64,000 nt of DNA from Eleusine coracana subsp. coracana (lineage: Eukaryota; Streptophyta; Magnoliopsida; Poales; Poaceae): positions 18,061,013 through 18,125,012 of the forward strand of contig CM064429.1 of the NCBI GenBank assembly GCA_032690845.1. Direction: 5' to 3'. The notes under the pieces are model-generated. The model did not search any database. It was given only the letters and a program-made list of their open reading frames with translations, and was not told the DNA's origin. Below are positions 44,897 through 56,352 of the stretch, in pieces (the stretch's first letter is position 1; every line of letters starts with the position of its first letter). The position numbers were made by a program, and so were the translations under genes.

Positions 44897-45822
44897 AGGG
44901 CTGGTAGAAAAGCTCAAATCTTGTGAGCTAGCTTGATTCGATCATAATTTTGACTTAGTCTTTCAAACAAGCGAATATGTAGCTCCCTCATATATATAGG
45001 CCGATTCTTTCATAAGACAGCTTGTGTACTGCTTCTATTGACTCGATAATCAGAAAAGAGCAAATTTGAACTTAAATAAAATATGATGTTTTTAATTGAT
45101 AAACTTTAACGTGTCATTCAATGTATATATCAAGCATAGTACCAATAAAATTTATTTCAGCATTGAAGCATCTGTTTTATTCATCATTATTCCTGACAAA
45201 AAGTGTGTTATCTTCTGTTATAATTTTTTTAATTTATCATAATTTAATATTATTAAGATGTTTGTTTCACTATATTCTCGCTATCAAAGTTTAACGATTC
45301 TTGACTCGTGAGCTAAAGAAGTGAGCTCAATTTTTCAAACGAACTTAGGATGTGTTTGACAGGTGTTATGTTGTTGCTTATTAAAAATGCTTATGATCAA
45401 TAAATAGTTTAGACTGTTAAATAATAAAATAGTATAAGTGTTTATAGAGTATAAACACCTATAAGCACTTTACTATTTTATATTACCATAAGCACTTTAG
45501 ACAAAGCAGCAAAACGTAACTTTTAATGTTTATGATGGTTCTCTCTCTCAGCACAAACAGTTTGGATAAATAAACATAAGCAGTTTTGTCAAACAAGTTG
45601 ACTATTTATGCTACAATAAACATTATAAATACTATAAACAGTTTTGATAGAATAAATATTTTTAACATTATAAATACTTTAAGTATAAGCCCTATCAAAT
45701 ACATTCTAAAATGTTCAAACTTTCTAATTCATTGATCTGGAGTCTTAATGAGTTAAGCGGAACTCGCTACTTATCGTAGTGAACTTAACGAGTCGAGCTC
45801 AGCTGGTTCCTCTGGCAGCCCT
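44897..45822. mobile_element. MITE-like element upstream of the second NLR
   Basis: AGGGCTGGTAGAAAAGCTCAA at the left is inverted at the right as GAGCTCAGCTGG...GGCAGCCCT. Internal pieces such as CTTGTGAGCTAGCTTGATTCG (left) and ACTCGCTACTTATCG/AACGAGTCGAGCTC (right) also face each other. The element ends 154 bp before the NLR start codon and is itself interrupted by a second MITE. Confidence 0.5.
45348..45712. mobile_element. Nested hAT-like MITE
   Basis: GGATGTGTTTGACAGGTGTTA at the left faces CTATCAAATACATTCT at the right (minus strand AGAATGTATTTGATAGGGC). The inside is AT-rich with ATAAGCACTTTA repeats. It sits inside the 44897-45822 element. Confidence 0.5.
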
Positions 45823-45975
45823 AGTTGACGGACACGCATCTGATCGGAGAATGGTCCAAGTCTTCGTCAACGCGGCACGCTAACTTCACACCGGCCAAGA
45901 ATCAGTTATCCATTTTTTTTTTAAAAAGAAAAAATCGGTTATCCATACAACCGCACTTTTCCGACCCTGCAATCC
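45823..45975 (+). promoter_or_regulatory. Short upstream region of the second NLR
   Basis: Only 153 bases separate the MITE end from the ATG. Two TGACG cores in opposite orientation are visible near 45826 and 45867 (as-1-like), but such short motifs occur by chance. Most of the promoter must lie within the MITEs. Confidence 0.35.
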
Positions 45976-48681
45976 ATGGCTAAGGCTAATCAGGGAGACC
46001 AATCCATCATCCACGCGCTGCGAGATGCGCTGCTGCAGTTCGCCGTCAAGTCCAAGAAGCTCGCGTTGCCAATTTTGGAGCCGTTCGGGCGCCGGACCCC
46101 CGAACCGGCCACCGTGGACGCCGACGAGCTGAGGGCGCTCAAGTCCAAGCTGCAGCGGATTCGCGCCGCGCTCCGCGACGCAGAGCGTCTCTCCGTTAGC
46201 GACCACTCCGTGCGGCTATGGCTGTCCGAGCTCGGCGACCTCGAGCAGCGCGCCGAGGACGTGGTCGAGGAGCTCGAGTACGAGTCCCGCCGCGCAGCCC
46301 AGCTGGAGGAGCTCAAGGCCGACCTCCTCTGCGCCGCCGCGACGGGGAAGCGGCGGCGGGAGGTGGCGCTGTTGTTCACCGCCGCGCCGGCGAGGCGGCT
46401 CCGCCGCAAGGTCGACGACATCTGGGCGAGGTACGAGGAGATCTCGTCGGACAGGAGGAAGCTCCGTCTGCGGCCCGGCGACGGCGCGCACAGCCCCGCG
46501 GCTGCCGCGCTCCAACCGAGCAGCGCCCTTCTCCGTTGCCAGCTCCACGGGCGGGACCACGACGTGGAGAAGGTCGCCGCGCTGGTGGTGAGCGGGCAGC
46601 AGCACGATGGGGGGAAGAGCTACGCCGTTGTGCCTGTCGTGGGGATGGCCGGCGTCGGCAAGACGGCGCTGGTGCAGCACGTCTTCCACATTGGGGCCGT
46701 CAAATCACGCTTTGAAATGATGCTCTGGATTTGGGTCTCGCAGGAGGTCGACGTCATCGGCGCGACACGCAAAATCGTGGAGGCGATCACCAGGTCTCGC
46801 CCCGAGTGCGGAGAGCTCAGCACGCTTCACGAACTCATAGTTGAAAACATGGCAGGGAAGAGGTGCTTGATTGTCCTGGATGATGTGTGGGATGACAATC
46901 CCAGCCACTGGGACTGCCTGATGGCGCCGCTGAGCCGCTGCACGCTTGGGAGCACAGTCGTCGTGACGACGAGGAGCTGGAAGGTGGCCAGGATGGTGAG
47001 CCCCAAGGTGTATCATCTGAAATGCTTGTCAGATGACAGCTGCTGGCTCATGTGTCGGCAACGGGCACTGCCGAACAGCAACGTGGACATTGACCCAGAA
47101 CTTGTCAGTATAGGTGAGAAGGTTGCAAGGAAGTGCGGAGGCTTGCCATTGGCGGCTGAGGCTGTTGGTAGTGCCCTGAGCACCTCCATTAGCCGGAAAC
47201 ACTGGGATCAAGTCCTGGAAAGTGACTTATGGGCTGATAATGAGGTGAAAAATCTGGTACTGCCGGCACTGAAGGTGAGCTATGATCACCTGTCGATGCC
47301 ACTAAAGCGTTGCTTTGCCATTTGTTCATTATTTCCCAAGGGCTTTATTTTCGACAAAGATGCCCTGGTCCAGCTATGGATGGCGCTGGGTTTTGTGGAT
47401 GCTGTAGGGGGCACTCCCGAACTTATTGGCAGTTGGTACTTCAATGACTTGGTGTCAAGATGCTTCTTTCAACCTTCCCGGTCCCATCATGATGGCGAAG
47501 GGAAGTTCATCATGCATGACTTGTATCAGGAGCTTGCTCAGTTTGTTTCAGGCAGTGAATGTAGGATGGTACAGAACAATAATTCGATGAAAACGGACGA
47601 GAGCCCTCGGCATTTGTCCTTTGTCTCTGAGGAGTTCCATTCTGGTAAAGAACTGCACTTCAACTGCTCTCATGATTATCGTGAGCTACGGACATTCCTG
47701 TTTCTTGCAAGAACAGAACAGAACCATGATGGGATCCCATGCAAAGCAATGATTCCATCTGGACTTGTCACAGATTTTGAATACATAAGAGCTCTAGATT
47801 TGAGCAACACTAACATCATGGAGCTGCCAAAGTCCATTGGAAATCTGATACATCTAAGGTATAGAGTTGGAAATGAGTCTTCTGGATGTGGTATAGAAAA
47901 GCTTAATGAACTGGTCAATCTTAGAGGTCATCTTCACATCTTAGGATTAAACAACAACCTTGATATTGCAGAAGCTGCCATAACCATCATATCGAACAAG
48001 CTGGGGATTAAAAAACTTACACTTGAATGGTCTGAACCTACAAATTTTACTTATAATCTTAGTGGCCCAAAAGGGAATGTAGTGAATGGCATAGCGGACA
48101 GTTGTGCTTGTGCCCCTATAGTTAGCACTCCAACAGATTATCAGGTATTAAAATGCCTTCAGCCCCATCCAAATCTGGAGGAGCTCAGTATCAAAGGTTA
48201 CAATGGATCCTTTTTCCGGACTTGGTTAGGATGGCTGCCTTTGGACAGGCTATCCTGTATTGAATTGAAAAACTGTAAGAGTTGTGAAGAACTACCACCC
48301 CTTGGTTGCCTACCATCCCTGAAACACGTTTTGATACAATCACTTCCAAATATCAGGTTTGTTGGGCCAGAATTTTTTGGTGATATCAGTAATATGGCTT
48401 CGAGCAGCAGCAGTAAGGTCTGTAACACGTTTCCTGCACTGGAGTCCCTAACGTTCAGGAACATGGAAGCTTGGGATGAATGGTTCGGCGTCAGGAGTGA
48501 ACACTTCCCCAATCTTAAATATCTCGGCATTGCTAAGTGTAGGAAGCTGAAGCTATTGCCCAAGTTCACTTCAGAACCGGAGCTGAGGATCCGGCATTGT
48601 GACCTACTGCAAATGCACTTGTGCCAGGTATCTTTCAAAACTACAGATGACTGCCACAAGCTAATAGTGTGTATGCTTTAG
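45976..48681 (+). CDS. CC-NB-ARC-LRR disease resistance protein
   Basis: A single exon of 901 codons starts at the ATG at 45976 (CATGG context). An Rx-N coiled coil (about 40-115; VRLWLSELGDLEQRAEDVVEELEYE region) is followed by NB-ARC with P-loop GMAGVGKTA (223-231), kinase-2 LIVLDDVW (298-305), VVVTTRS, GGLPLA (388-393), FAICSLFPKGF and MHDL (513-516). LRRs run from about 590 to the end. All switch motifs are canonical, so a functional NLR is plausible. The LRR region is short: after HLRY (about residue 627) the sequence jumps to RVGNESSGCGI, leaving out about 78 residues that the upstream NLR has there. A CAG|GTATCT at 48625-48633 could be a splice donor, so the true C-terminus may differ. 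The protein would act in cytosolic or nuclear immune perception. Confidence 0.9.
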   Translation: MAKANQGDQSIIHALRDALLQFAVKSKKLALPILEPFGRRTPEPATVDADELRALKSKLQRIRAALRDAERLSVSDHSVRLWLSELGDLEQRAEDVVEELEYESRRAAQLEELKADLLCAAATGKRRREVALLFTAAPARRLRRKVDDIWARYEEISSDRRKLRLRPGDGAHSPAAAALQPSSALLRCQLHGRDHDVEKVAALVVSGQQHDGGKSYAVVPVVGMAGVGKTALVQHVFHIGAVKSRFEMMLWIWVSQEVDVIGATRKIVEAITRSRPECGELSTLHELIVENMAGKRCLIVLDDVWDDNPSHWDCLMAPLSRCTLGSTVVVTTRSWKVARMVSPKVYHLKCLSDDSCWLMCRQRALPNSNVDIDPELVSIGEKVARKCGGLPLAAEAVGSALSTSISRKHWDQVLESDLWADNEVKNLVLPALKVSYDHLSMPLKRCFAICSLFPKGFIFDKDALVQLWMALGFVDAVGGTPELIGSWYFNDLVSRCFFQPSRSHHDGEGKFIMHDLYQELAQFVSGSECRMVQNNNSMKTDESPRHLSFVSEEFHSGKELHFNCSHDYRELRTFLFLARTEQNHDGIPCKAMIPSGLVTDFEYIRALDLSNTNIMELPKSIGNLIHLRYRVGNESSGCGIEKLNELVNLRGHLHILGLNNNLDIAEAAITIISNKLGIKKLTLEWSEPTNFTYNLSGPKGNVVNGIADSCACAPIVSTPTDYQVLKCLQPHPNLEELSIKGYNGSFFRTWLGWLPLDRLSCIELKNCKSCEELPPLGCLPSLKHVLIQSLPNIRFVGPEFFGDISNMASSSSSKVCNTFPALESLTFRNMEAWDEWFGVRSEHFPNLKYLGIAKCRKLKLLPKFTSEPELRIRHCDLLQMHLCQVSFKTTDDCHKLIVCML

Positions 48682-49514
48682 TTTTCGTATTTCATATGTT
48701 CCATATGCAGATCTCATTATTTTTTCCAGTGTTCAGCAAATAATCTCAAAAAAAGAATTATCTGACATCTTTGACTCCATCAATCACGGAAGGGATTGAA
48801 TACACCTACACACCTGTAGGTTCAGTAGCCGCTCCATTCTTCCTAAATTCATTTAGGTGCTTGATGTAGTCCGCCTGGAACAAAAAAATTGTGCTCCCAT
48901 TTCTCAGAAGAATAGCACCACCAAAGTCAAATCCAACGAGAGTGAATGCCTAACCTGCTACCTGTTACCAGAATTTGACAAAGGTACCTTGTGATTTGAG
49001 CATGTGTAGAAGGTGGCCCTCGATTGGTAGGTGTTTCCCATGGGTCCCAACACTTCCCTTCATCCGTAAGAAGGGCAAAAGATAAGGGGAGCAATCCCTC
49101 TGCATCTATTTGACAATGTTGAGTCATCTTCCTGGCAGTGTCTAAAATATACGGAAAGGCGGGTGGTGGGAAGAGAGGATAAGAGCATAGCAATGGTGAG
49201 CAGGGTGTGCTTGGAATGCTGATGCGAGTGTAAAGTATCTTCCAAATAAGAGCTGGAAACTCTTTTACCACATTGACCCTCCATGCCATACCTAAAAAGA
49301 CCCGAGTCAAACCATTGAATTAGATCCTAGACGTAGATAACATTTTTGAAAGTTTATAGACCCAAATGATAATCCACAATTATGCATACACTGAAAAGTA
49401 TCAGGATTATTTAGATCAAGTGGATCCAAATTTCTATGGTCCTTCAATTACAGCAAACAGTTAGTTTTGAATCCAGAACAGAGGTAGAGGGATACTTGTA
49501 TCAAAAGGTTTTCA
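48682..49514. other. 3' flank of the second NLR
   Basis: A minus-strand open frame of 127 codons (48927-49310) contains a Pro-rich hydrophobic stretch but no recognised domain. It may be part of an unannotated gene fragment. Possible further 3' exons of the NLR are not evident. Confidence 0.3.
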
Positions 49515-50278
49515 TGTAAATATGTCTTTATTATCATGAAGAAAGAGGATGAGCGCACTTTCCTATTTCGCATATAAGTTGACCCAGATACTGATGGTCT
49601 TGCATACATCACTATCATCTAACTGAATCTTCTTCGACTCCGCGGATTCCACCTGTACCGCGGCCTCTGACACCTTCTTTGGAGGAGCATCAAGATTGGC
49701 CTCTTCCGCTTTTGCCACCTCCTTCAGGTCAGCGAGCTTAGACGCCATGACTTTCTTCTCGGCTAGCTCGTAGCTCTGAAGGTCGTAGTCGTACGAAGTC
49801 TTCACGTATGCACGTAATGAGATGACTCCGTTTGGTCCTGGCATCTTCATCATCATGTATGGCAGTGTGGGATTGCCACGAACTTGGCAATAGCCAGCCG
49901 TCCAATGATGGCGTGGTAGGTTGAGTTCAGATCAGCGACCTCGAAGGTGATGCGTTCTATGCGGTAGTTCTCCCGAGTGCCGAATATCATTAGCAGAGTG
50001 ATCTATCCTAGAGGTACCGTCTGCATGCTGGGGATGACACCATGGAAGGGCGATCGGCTGGGCTTGAGATCTGTCAAAGATATGCCTAGCTCCTTGAAAG
50101 TCTTCACGAAGAGGATGTCCAGGTTGCTTCCTCCATCCACGAGTACCCGACTGAGCCGCACACGATTAACAGTTGACGATAGGACCAGAGGGTATTTGCT
50201 GGGTCTCGGAATGTGATTCGGTTGGTCCGACCGATCAAAGGTTATCGGGACCTTGGACCACCGTAGGTACTGTGGCAC
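49513..50278 (-). pseudogene. Retropepsin region of the minus-strand gypsy element
   Basis: The active-site segment reads VLVDGGSNLDILF (about 50115-50153), with Asp-Gly-Gly as in related gypsy proteases, followed by GISLTDLKPSRSPFHG. A frame change near 50000 leads to 49856-49560 (KMPGPNGVISLRAY and an Ala/Glu/Lys-rich linker). The protein ends in degenerate sequence before reverse transcriptase. Confidence 0.75.
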
Positions 50279-51464
50279 TGCTGACGAGACCGAGCGGACC
50301 TCACGATATAGAATCTTCTGCCGGCGCTTCGAATCGGCCGTAGCTCTGCCACAGATGTAGTTGACTTCTCAGACCGCGTCCTGGAACTCAGTCCCGATCA
50401 TCATCCTTCTTATCCTTGTTCTTTTTCGTGCCCTTGATAACCTAAGGGCGCTCTTTGCAGACCTTCAGTGCGTGGTGCGCAAAGCTTTTGAGCTTGAAGC
50501 ACTCTCTAGCCTTGTGCGCTCCGTCGTGCAGCAAGCAGGGTCCATCAAGCATCTTGTCGAAGTCATCCTGAGTGACTTGTCTTCTCTGAGCAGGGCGATC
50601 AGTATTAGTGACTGTCCTGTCCTCCTTACGCTTCTTGTCATTGTCCTTGTTGTAGTTGGACGGTCCCGATTGATTGCGATTCCTTGGTCCCTCTTCCTTG
50701 AACAGGCATACTTGGTAGAGCGTCGAGTTACCAGCTGCGTATTTGTTCGCCATGGTGAACAGTTCCCTTGCCGTGAGCCTGCCTGTGGCATCTAGTCTTC
50801 CAATCTTTTTTATCAGATCGTCATCGCAGAGTCCGGCCTGGAATGCGGCGATGACCTGAGCATCTGATATGTTTGGGATCGTGTTCTTCACTCGACAGAA
50901 GCGCTAAATGTAGTCTCGCAGCGGCTCTCCGTTCTGCTGCCTGATTCTGGTGAGCTCCCAATGGTTACCCGGCCAGTCAAAAGTTGCCTAGAAGTTAGTG
51001 ATGAACTGCCTGCATAGCTCCCCCTAGGAACTGACGAAGTTGGTTGGCAGATTGGAGAGCCACGTCTGGGCTGTCGGGGCAAGGCGGACCGGTAAGTAGT
51101 TGGTCATGACGAAGCTATCCCCACCGACCACCTGAATGGCCGTCGTGTAGACTTGGAGTCAGTCATTGGGCTCCGTCTTGCCGTCGTACTTCTCGATGCC
51201 GACTGGCTTGAAGCCAGTCGGCCAGGCGACGTTGCGCATGTCTCGGGTGAATGCTCTGATGCCATCTTCACCGTTGTGGTCTTCCCGGATGGGGGTTGGG
51301 GACTGCACTTGGTGGCGGTCATCCTCTCAGTGGCGTCTGTTGTCCTATCGATCATTGTTGTGATGACCCCGGTTGCGATCTTCCCGGTGGTGCTCGTCGG
51401 TCATTGCGTTCCCGAGGTCGGTCATCCATGAAACTACAGCGGCGACGCTCGTCTTCTTGATCAC

Positions 51465-53083
51465 TGTTGGCATCTCTAAGCGTCATCACTAAGTTGCCTT
51501 AGCAACGATGCCTAGAAATGTGTATTGTTAATCTTTAACGAATGCAGTGAGTCCGCAAGCGCACAAAGAATACCGTTGTAATATTTCATTTGGAAGTATT
51601 CAGGATATGATATTTGTTTTATCCCAAAGGAAGACATATGATTGATCATAGTAATTACCATGTTTCTAGACATTGCATATTAGATTATAATACAAAGTCC
51701 TCACAAGGGTAAACATAAAGATAAACATGGTAGTGGACACACAGATAGCACACTCAAGTTAGATAAATATTAGTTTAGTGGAGAAGGACAAAGAAAGAGC
51801 TAAGTTTCTAAGTTGCTTTTATATAGTTACATAGTCTACATTATATTCAATCATACAAATACAACGATAATGCAAGACAATCAAATCATTACACCCTGGG
51901 CATTCGGTTTTTTCCTGCATCGATGGTACGATTCCGACCAAGAGTCTATTGCATAGCCGAACGTGGGGAATTTCAAAGAACAGATAGGATTGTCACCACC
52001 TACTGCCTACCCCTAGCAATTCGTGTGCTACACGGTAAATAATGCATTCTATTGATCTAAGCACAACGCTTACATCTCTAGAACAATACTCATAATCCCT
52101 TAAGCGATGGATCAGAAAAAGAGTAATCACATTTAAGTGAACACTAAGCACATAGAAATGATCTAAGTCACACATTAATCATGCATCATTATAATGACAT
52201 AAATAAAAACTATAGTAAGGGCTTATGTCTAACATGGTAATATAGTATGACTACATTACTAACATGCAAGCATAATAACCACATATATGAGTATGTCTAA
52301 CATGGTAATATAGTATGACTACATTACTAACATGCAAGCATAATAACCACATACATGAGTGAATTATATAATCAAACAAAAAACACATGATCCAAACATA
52401 ACTATATAGAAAGACTAAATATATTAAATAGAACAAAGTCTTACAAAAAGAAAAAGATATAAGAGCCATACCACAACTTCAAGAAAGACTTGAGAACTGA
52501 AGAAGACTCTATTCTAAGCCTAACTCCACTAAAACTAAAGGGAATCACGAAATGGTAAAGAGAGTAATGCTTCTTGGTGTGTGTTGAGGAGTGAGCCACA
52601 CCCTTCCTTTTATAGTTGTCCAAAGGCGGTTCTGAGGTCGATAACTCCCGCCCTAAGAGGAACAACCGCCTTTGGGAAGTCGGTGGGGAACCAACTGAGA
52701 AAGATGGGCCTCAGTGGGCTGGCCCTCTGTTCGGCCGAACAGGCAGTGGGCCCACTGGGGTCCTGCCGCCTCGAAAGCCCTACTAGGTGGGTCCCCTTTG
52801 CTTCTCTATGGCTTAGGCCTTCTGTATGTCGGTTTGGTGCTGCAGGTTGGCCAGTTAATCCATGAGAATCCCCGTTGGCGAACTCTGATTGATCAACGTT
52901 GTGTTTCTTCGCCACATTGGTGTGTTCTCTCATCTCTTTTGATATTTCTCCTGCATGTCAGTGATTCTCCAAGCAATAGTGGATTTTTATTAATTCTAAC
53001 TAACATGTATAGTGGGAATATACAATCTTTCTTTATTTTGAGTAATATTGATGACTGGAAACGGTAGTTAACGATCGTCAACA
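51465..53083 (-). repeat. Solo LTR with ATCAC target duplication
   Basis: On the plus strand it runs TGTTGGCATC...CGTCAACA, 1619 bp, with ATCAC immediately before (51460-51464) and after (53084-53088). Read on the minus strand it begins TGTTGACGATCGTTAA and has a CTATAAAAGG box followed by ...GGTATGGCTCTTATATC, which parallels the LTR at 6769-8600. The orientation is therefore minus and the family related. No internal region is present. Confidence 0.9.
52228..52362. repeat. 68-bp tandem duplication inside the solo LTR
   Basis: GTCTAACATGGTAATATAGT and the bases that follow occur twice in a row (52228-52295 and 52296-52362) with one or two differences near the end (ATATATGAG versus ATACATGAG). 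Confidence 0.85.
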
Positions 53084-54187
53084 ATCACGGCGAGAGGCTT
53101 CCTCCCACTCTCGATGGTTGTTATTCAGTCGGATGCGAGCGTCGGGTTGCCGCATGTCGTCTCGGAGGTCGGCACGCGGGTTCCGGTCGTGGAAGTCCGC
53201 GATGGGCTGTCGTCGTGGTTCAACTGGCGGTGTAGCCCGCCGGTTTCGTTGTTGCGGTCTCTGTCCTAACTCGGTATCGAGCTGGCGCCCCCGGTCTCGG
53301 TTTTACTCGGTGCGGCTTGCGCCGCGTGCATCTCTAGGACTGCTGCGGCCTTGAGGTGCACCTTTATTTTATTGATGTGTGGTGTTAAGTCCGGGTTGGC
53401 CTAGAGCACCGGGTCCAACGTTTTCAGTAGGGTCGCCGCAGCTATAATGTTATGGTGTATGGTCTTGTAGACCTCCTCACCAACAAGTTGTAAGGTGAGG
53501 TCACCCATGTCCAGATGTTGTACGACTCTGGATCTATCCGGATGGCCGTGTGGCCGGACGAGCGGAGGGGTCGCCCCCTCTGGGTCGGTATCCTCAGGAT
53601 CAGTCTCATGTCCGTCGCGGTGTTCGTTACTGTCTCCTGCTTCTTGTGCGGCGGCAGCCATAGAGGTCTCCGGGTTGGCGGCATCTTGCGTTGGCGCGAC
53701 CATGAAAACCTCATAGTAGCCGTCCGATGAGTGGCTCTCTGAATCTCTCGGTTCATCGATCAAGTCTAGGATTAATGATCGGCGCCGATCGTGGCCACCA
53801 GTCGTGATGCGTGAAAAAATTCGGAGTCTTCATCCGGCTCTTCTAGGTAAAGAGTCGGCAGATCAATGAAAGATGCATCCGAGTTGGCCAAGCTTGCCGA
53901 TCGAGCAGTCGCGGGCAACGTTGAGGTACAGCCTGAAAGATCCGAGAAAACTCCGGCCTATCGGATGTGGAATTTCGCCGCCGCGTTGTTGAGGTTGATC
54001 GGGAGTCTGTGATTCGGTCCGATCTTGCGATCAGCCGTCAAGATCTCGCTTGCGCCTGGATCTTGCTTGACAAGGCTCCCACTCTAGTTGGCGACGTAGC
54101 TGAAGGTGCCGAAGCGGATTTGGTCTCCCAGATGAAACTTGACGTCGAGAAAAACCACCGATTTCGACGTGATGAAACTCAACGCTA

Positions 54188-54485
54188 CCCCTTCCTGGCG
54201 CGCCAACTGTCGAGAGATATTCTCGATAGTAGTTCTAGGTATGCGTATGAGTGTAGAAGTTGACGAACACATGACAGGGTTTATATAGATTCAGACCTCC
54301 ATGAGGATAACAACCCTACATCCAGTCTGGTTTATTATATTGCTAGGGTTCGCACTAGGGTTAGGGTTTCCTAATGCAAGTTCTGATGATCATCTGAAGA
54401 CTCACTACCCTCCTTATATATCCGAAGGGCAGTGATTACATGGTAATTATCTATTCGGTTACAATAGATTCTATCTATAAGCTAT
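54188..54485 (-). repeat. LTR remnant and primer-binding site of the minus-strand gypsy element
   Basis: On the minus strand, TGGCGCGCCAGGAAGGGG (54205-54188) is a gypsy-type primer site two bases after the LTR end CTCTCGACA (at 54208). The LTR can be followed to about 54485 with TATATAAGGAGGGTAG near 54410, then homology is lost. Confidence 0.7.
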
Positions 54486-55815
54486 ACAAATCTTTTTGAA
54501 TTGAGAAGAGACGAAGAGTGTTTTAGGGGAAGAAATAATACCAGGGAAAAGAGCACCATCTTGCAATCTTTTCTGTTTCTTTCCTTTATACCTGATACTA
54601 TGCTCAGTTTTGCAAAATTTTAAGCGATTGAACACCTTAATTTTCTGAAATTTCAACGAGGCATTCTAGTGCACAATGGACTCATACGTTATTGGTATAT
54701 TGTGTAATTGTTTATTACCCGCAGCGGTTTATATTGATTATTGAAATGGTTTTAAAAAATTATACAACCCCGTAGCATAGTAAGTTGATGTGTTTTCACT
54801 AGAACTAAATTTTGGGATGTTCCATTGCGTAACCATAGCAACTGAGCGAAATCTACAATTAACTAGCAATGTTATAGTCCTATCCAAATGTGACAATATT
54901 GAGTTATTGCTCAGAACTAAATTTGGGATGTTCCATCGTCTAGCCAAACAACCAAGAAAAATCTATATTATAGCCACTTTGCAGTATTAAACAAAGTATT
55001 CAATATTCAGTCACCATTTCCTGTCCCCGTTAGATATGTTAATTCCCTCCAATTTACTGTTTTGCAAAGCCTTTCTTGATCAATCTGGTTTTAGCCTATT
55101 CCAGTGTTTTTTTTTTCAAAACGATCACTTTTCACCGCACGCATATAAACTGTAGTAGCGGATGCTACACAATAGAAAATATATATGTGCATAGATAATA
55201 ATTTATACTGTTCAGGGTAGTCTTTTTTTCATAACAATTGAATACAATCTCTAGCGTAAGAAAGAGAGTGACTCTTCCATTTTTCATATGTTCTTTTACA
55301 CTTCAGAATTTCACCTTCTATTATATAACTCTGACAAATTGTTCCAAAAAAAGGTTCAATTTGACCTCCTTTTCGTCTTCCACGAACAGTAGCTCATAAT
55401 ATTTAAAATAAAAAAACAGTGGCTCATACCTGATAAGCTCCTAGAGATGAAGTCCTGTATATGGCCAACCATAGAAGCACAGGGACACCAAATCAGAAGA
55501 CAGGTGCATCCATGAAAGGATTAACCTCGTATATGCCCTCGCAATAGATCTACAATGCCGCAGATACGTGCACGTTACTGAGCAAGCTCATATATAACTT
55601 GTGCGATATACAAAACATATAGAGCAAGAAAAGTTCCTTATAGAGAATCTTAATAAGAAGGTTCAACTTAAGAAATTGGAAGCGTCAAATTTTCAGTCGG
55701 TTGAAAATTGGAGTTACTTTCAACCACTGCTTTTGACCCTTAGATCTAGATCCAATAGATACAAAAGGACAATTTTTCTATAGTCTATACATAACACTAA
55801 TTAGTACATATAATT
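54486..55815. other. AT-rich intergenic stretch with a weak direct repeat
   Basis: AGAACTAAATTTTGGGATGTTCCAT-like segments occur at about 54799 and 54913 (114 bases apart). Nothing else is recognised. Confidence 0.35.
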
Positions 55816-56259
55816 CTATAAAAAATAAATAATTAAAAGAAATAAAAGCAGCAGCAAAAACAATTCGATCGACTGAACGGGTGCTTTTTCTTTAACCGTT
55901 TGAAAAGAAGCATTCCTGTAAGAAGATATCATGAAAGTGAATGAAGGAGAGATATGCCCTGGTTTTATTTCGACTGGAGCACAGACCATTAATGTTTGAA
56001 TTAACTGAGTTGAACTCAAAAAGGAAAACATACACTCCAGTGTTTCTACGCAATTGGTAGACAGAGAAGTATGAGAACTTCCTGAACAAACGAAATGCCC
56101 GAAAATGCTGCATATGCTTTCCCTATTTGTGGTGATCATCAGTCGTCTTGATTGTCCAGGAGAGATGGTGATGTAAATGCACAGCCCAACAGCTATGGCT
56201 GCTATAACAAGAAAGGCTGGCAAAACCACAAAGAGAAGATGAGGAAGAACAATGACCAT
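55816..56259 (-). CDS. Hypothetical small membrane protein or exon
   Basis: The minus-strand frame opens with ATG at 56259 and encodes a strongly hydrophobic N-terminus (LLFVVLPAFLVIAAIAVGLC) suited to a signal anchor or membrane span, then ISPGQSRRLMITTN. The C-terminal 20 residues are low-complexity hydrophobic (LLLLLFLLIIYFL) and look like chance translation of AT-rich DNA. It could be the first exon of a longer gene. No family is recognised. Confidence 0.25.
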   Translation of the reverse strand: MVIVLPHLLFVVLPAFLVIAAIAVGLCIYITISPGQSRRLMITTNRESICSIFGHFVCSGSSHTSLSTNCVETLECMFSFLSSTQLIQTLMVCAPVEIKPGHISPSFTFMISSYRNASFQTVKEKAPVQSIELFLLLLLFLLIIYFL

Positions 56260-56352
56260 GAGACCATCAAATCAGGAAAATCAAAAAAAAAAAATGAATA
56301 CATGGTAATGTATCGGTGTGGGCAAGATAACTACTGGTCCAGCTTTCATAAT

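Larger units (their letters stand above)
50442..53763 (-). pseudogene. gag of the minus-strand gypsy element, interrupted
   Basis: The N-terminal acidic part is open at 53763-53401, and the conserved gag core follows at about 51080-50760 (WELTRIRQQNGEPLRDYI, VIAAFQAGLCDDDLIKKIG). The zinc knuckle is CLLHDGAHKAREC (C-X2-H-X3-H-X4-C, near 50500-50540), the CHHC form common in one group of grass gypsy elements. In-frame stops and the solo LTR at 51465-53083 make it non-functional. Confidence 0.75.
49515..54485 (-). mobile_element. Truncated Ty3/gypsy element, minus strand, interrupted by a solo LTR
   Basis: Read on the minus strand: part of a 5' LTR (54485-54208), a primer site (54205-54188), a leader, gag, protease, and the start of the region before reverse transcriptase (QESALILFLHDNKDIF near 49513-49560), where homology stops. 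No reverse transcriptase or integrase and no 3' LTR remain. A solo LTR splits gag. Confidence 0.8.

Noticed and set aside
45990..46715. Open frames overlapping the 5' part of the second NLR (minus 45990-46421 and 46216-46689, plus 46218-46715)
   Set aside because: Shadows of a GC-rich coding exon whose own frame is an unmistakable CC-NB-ARC.
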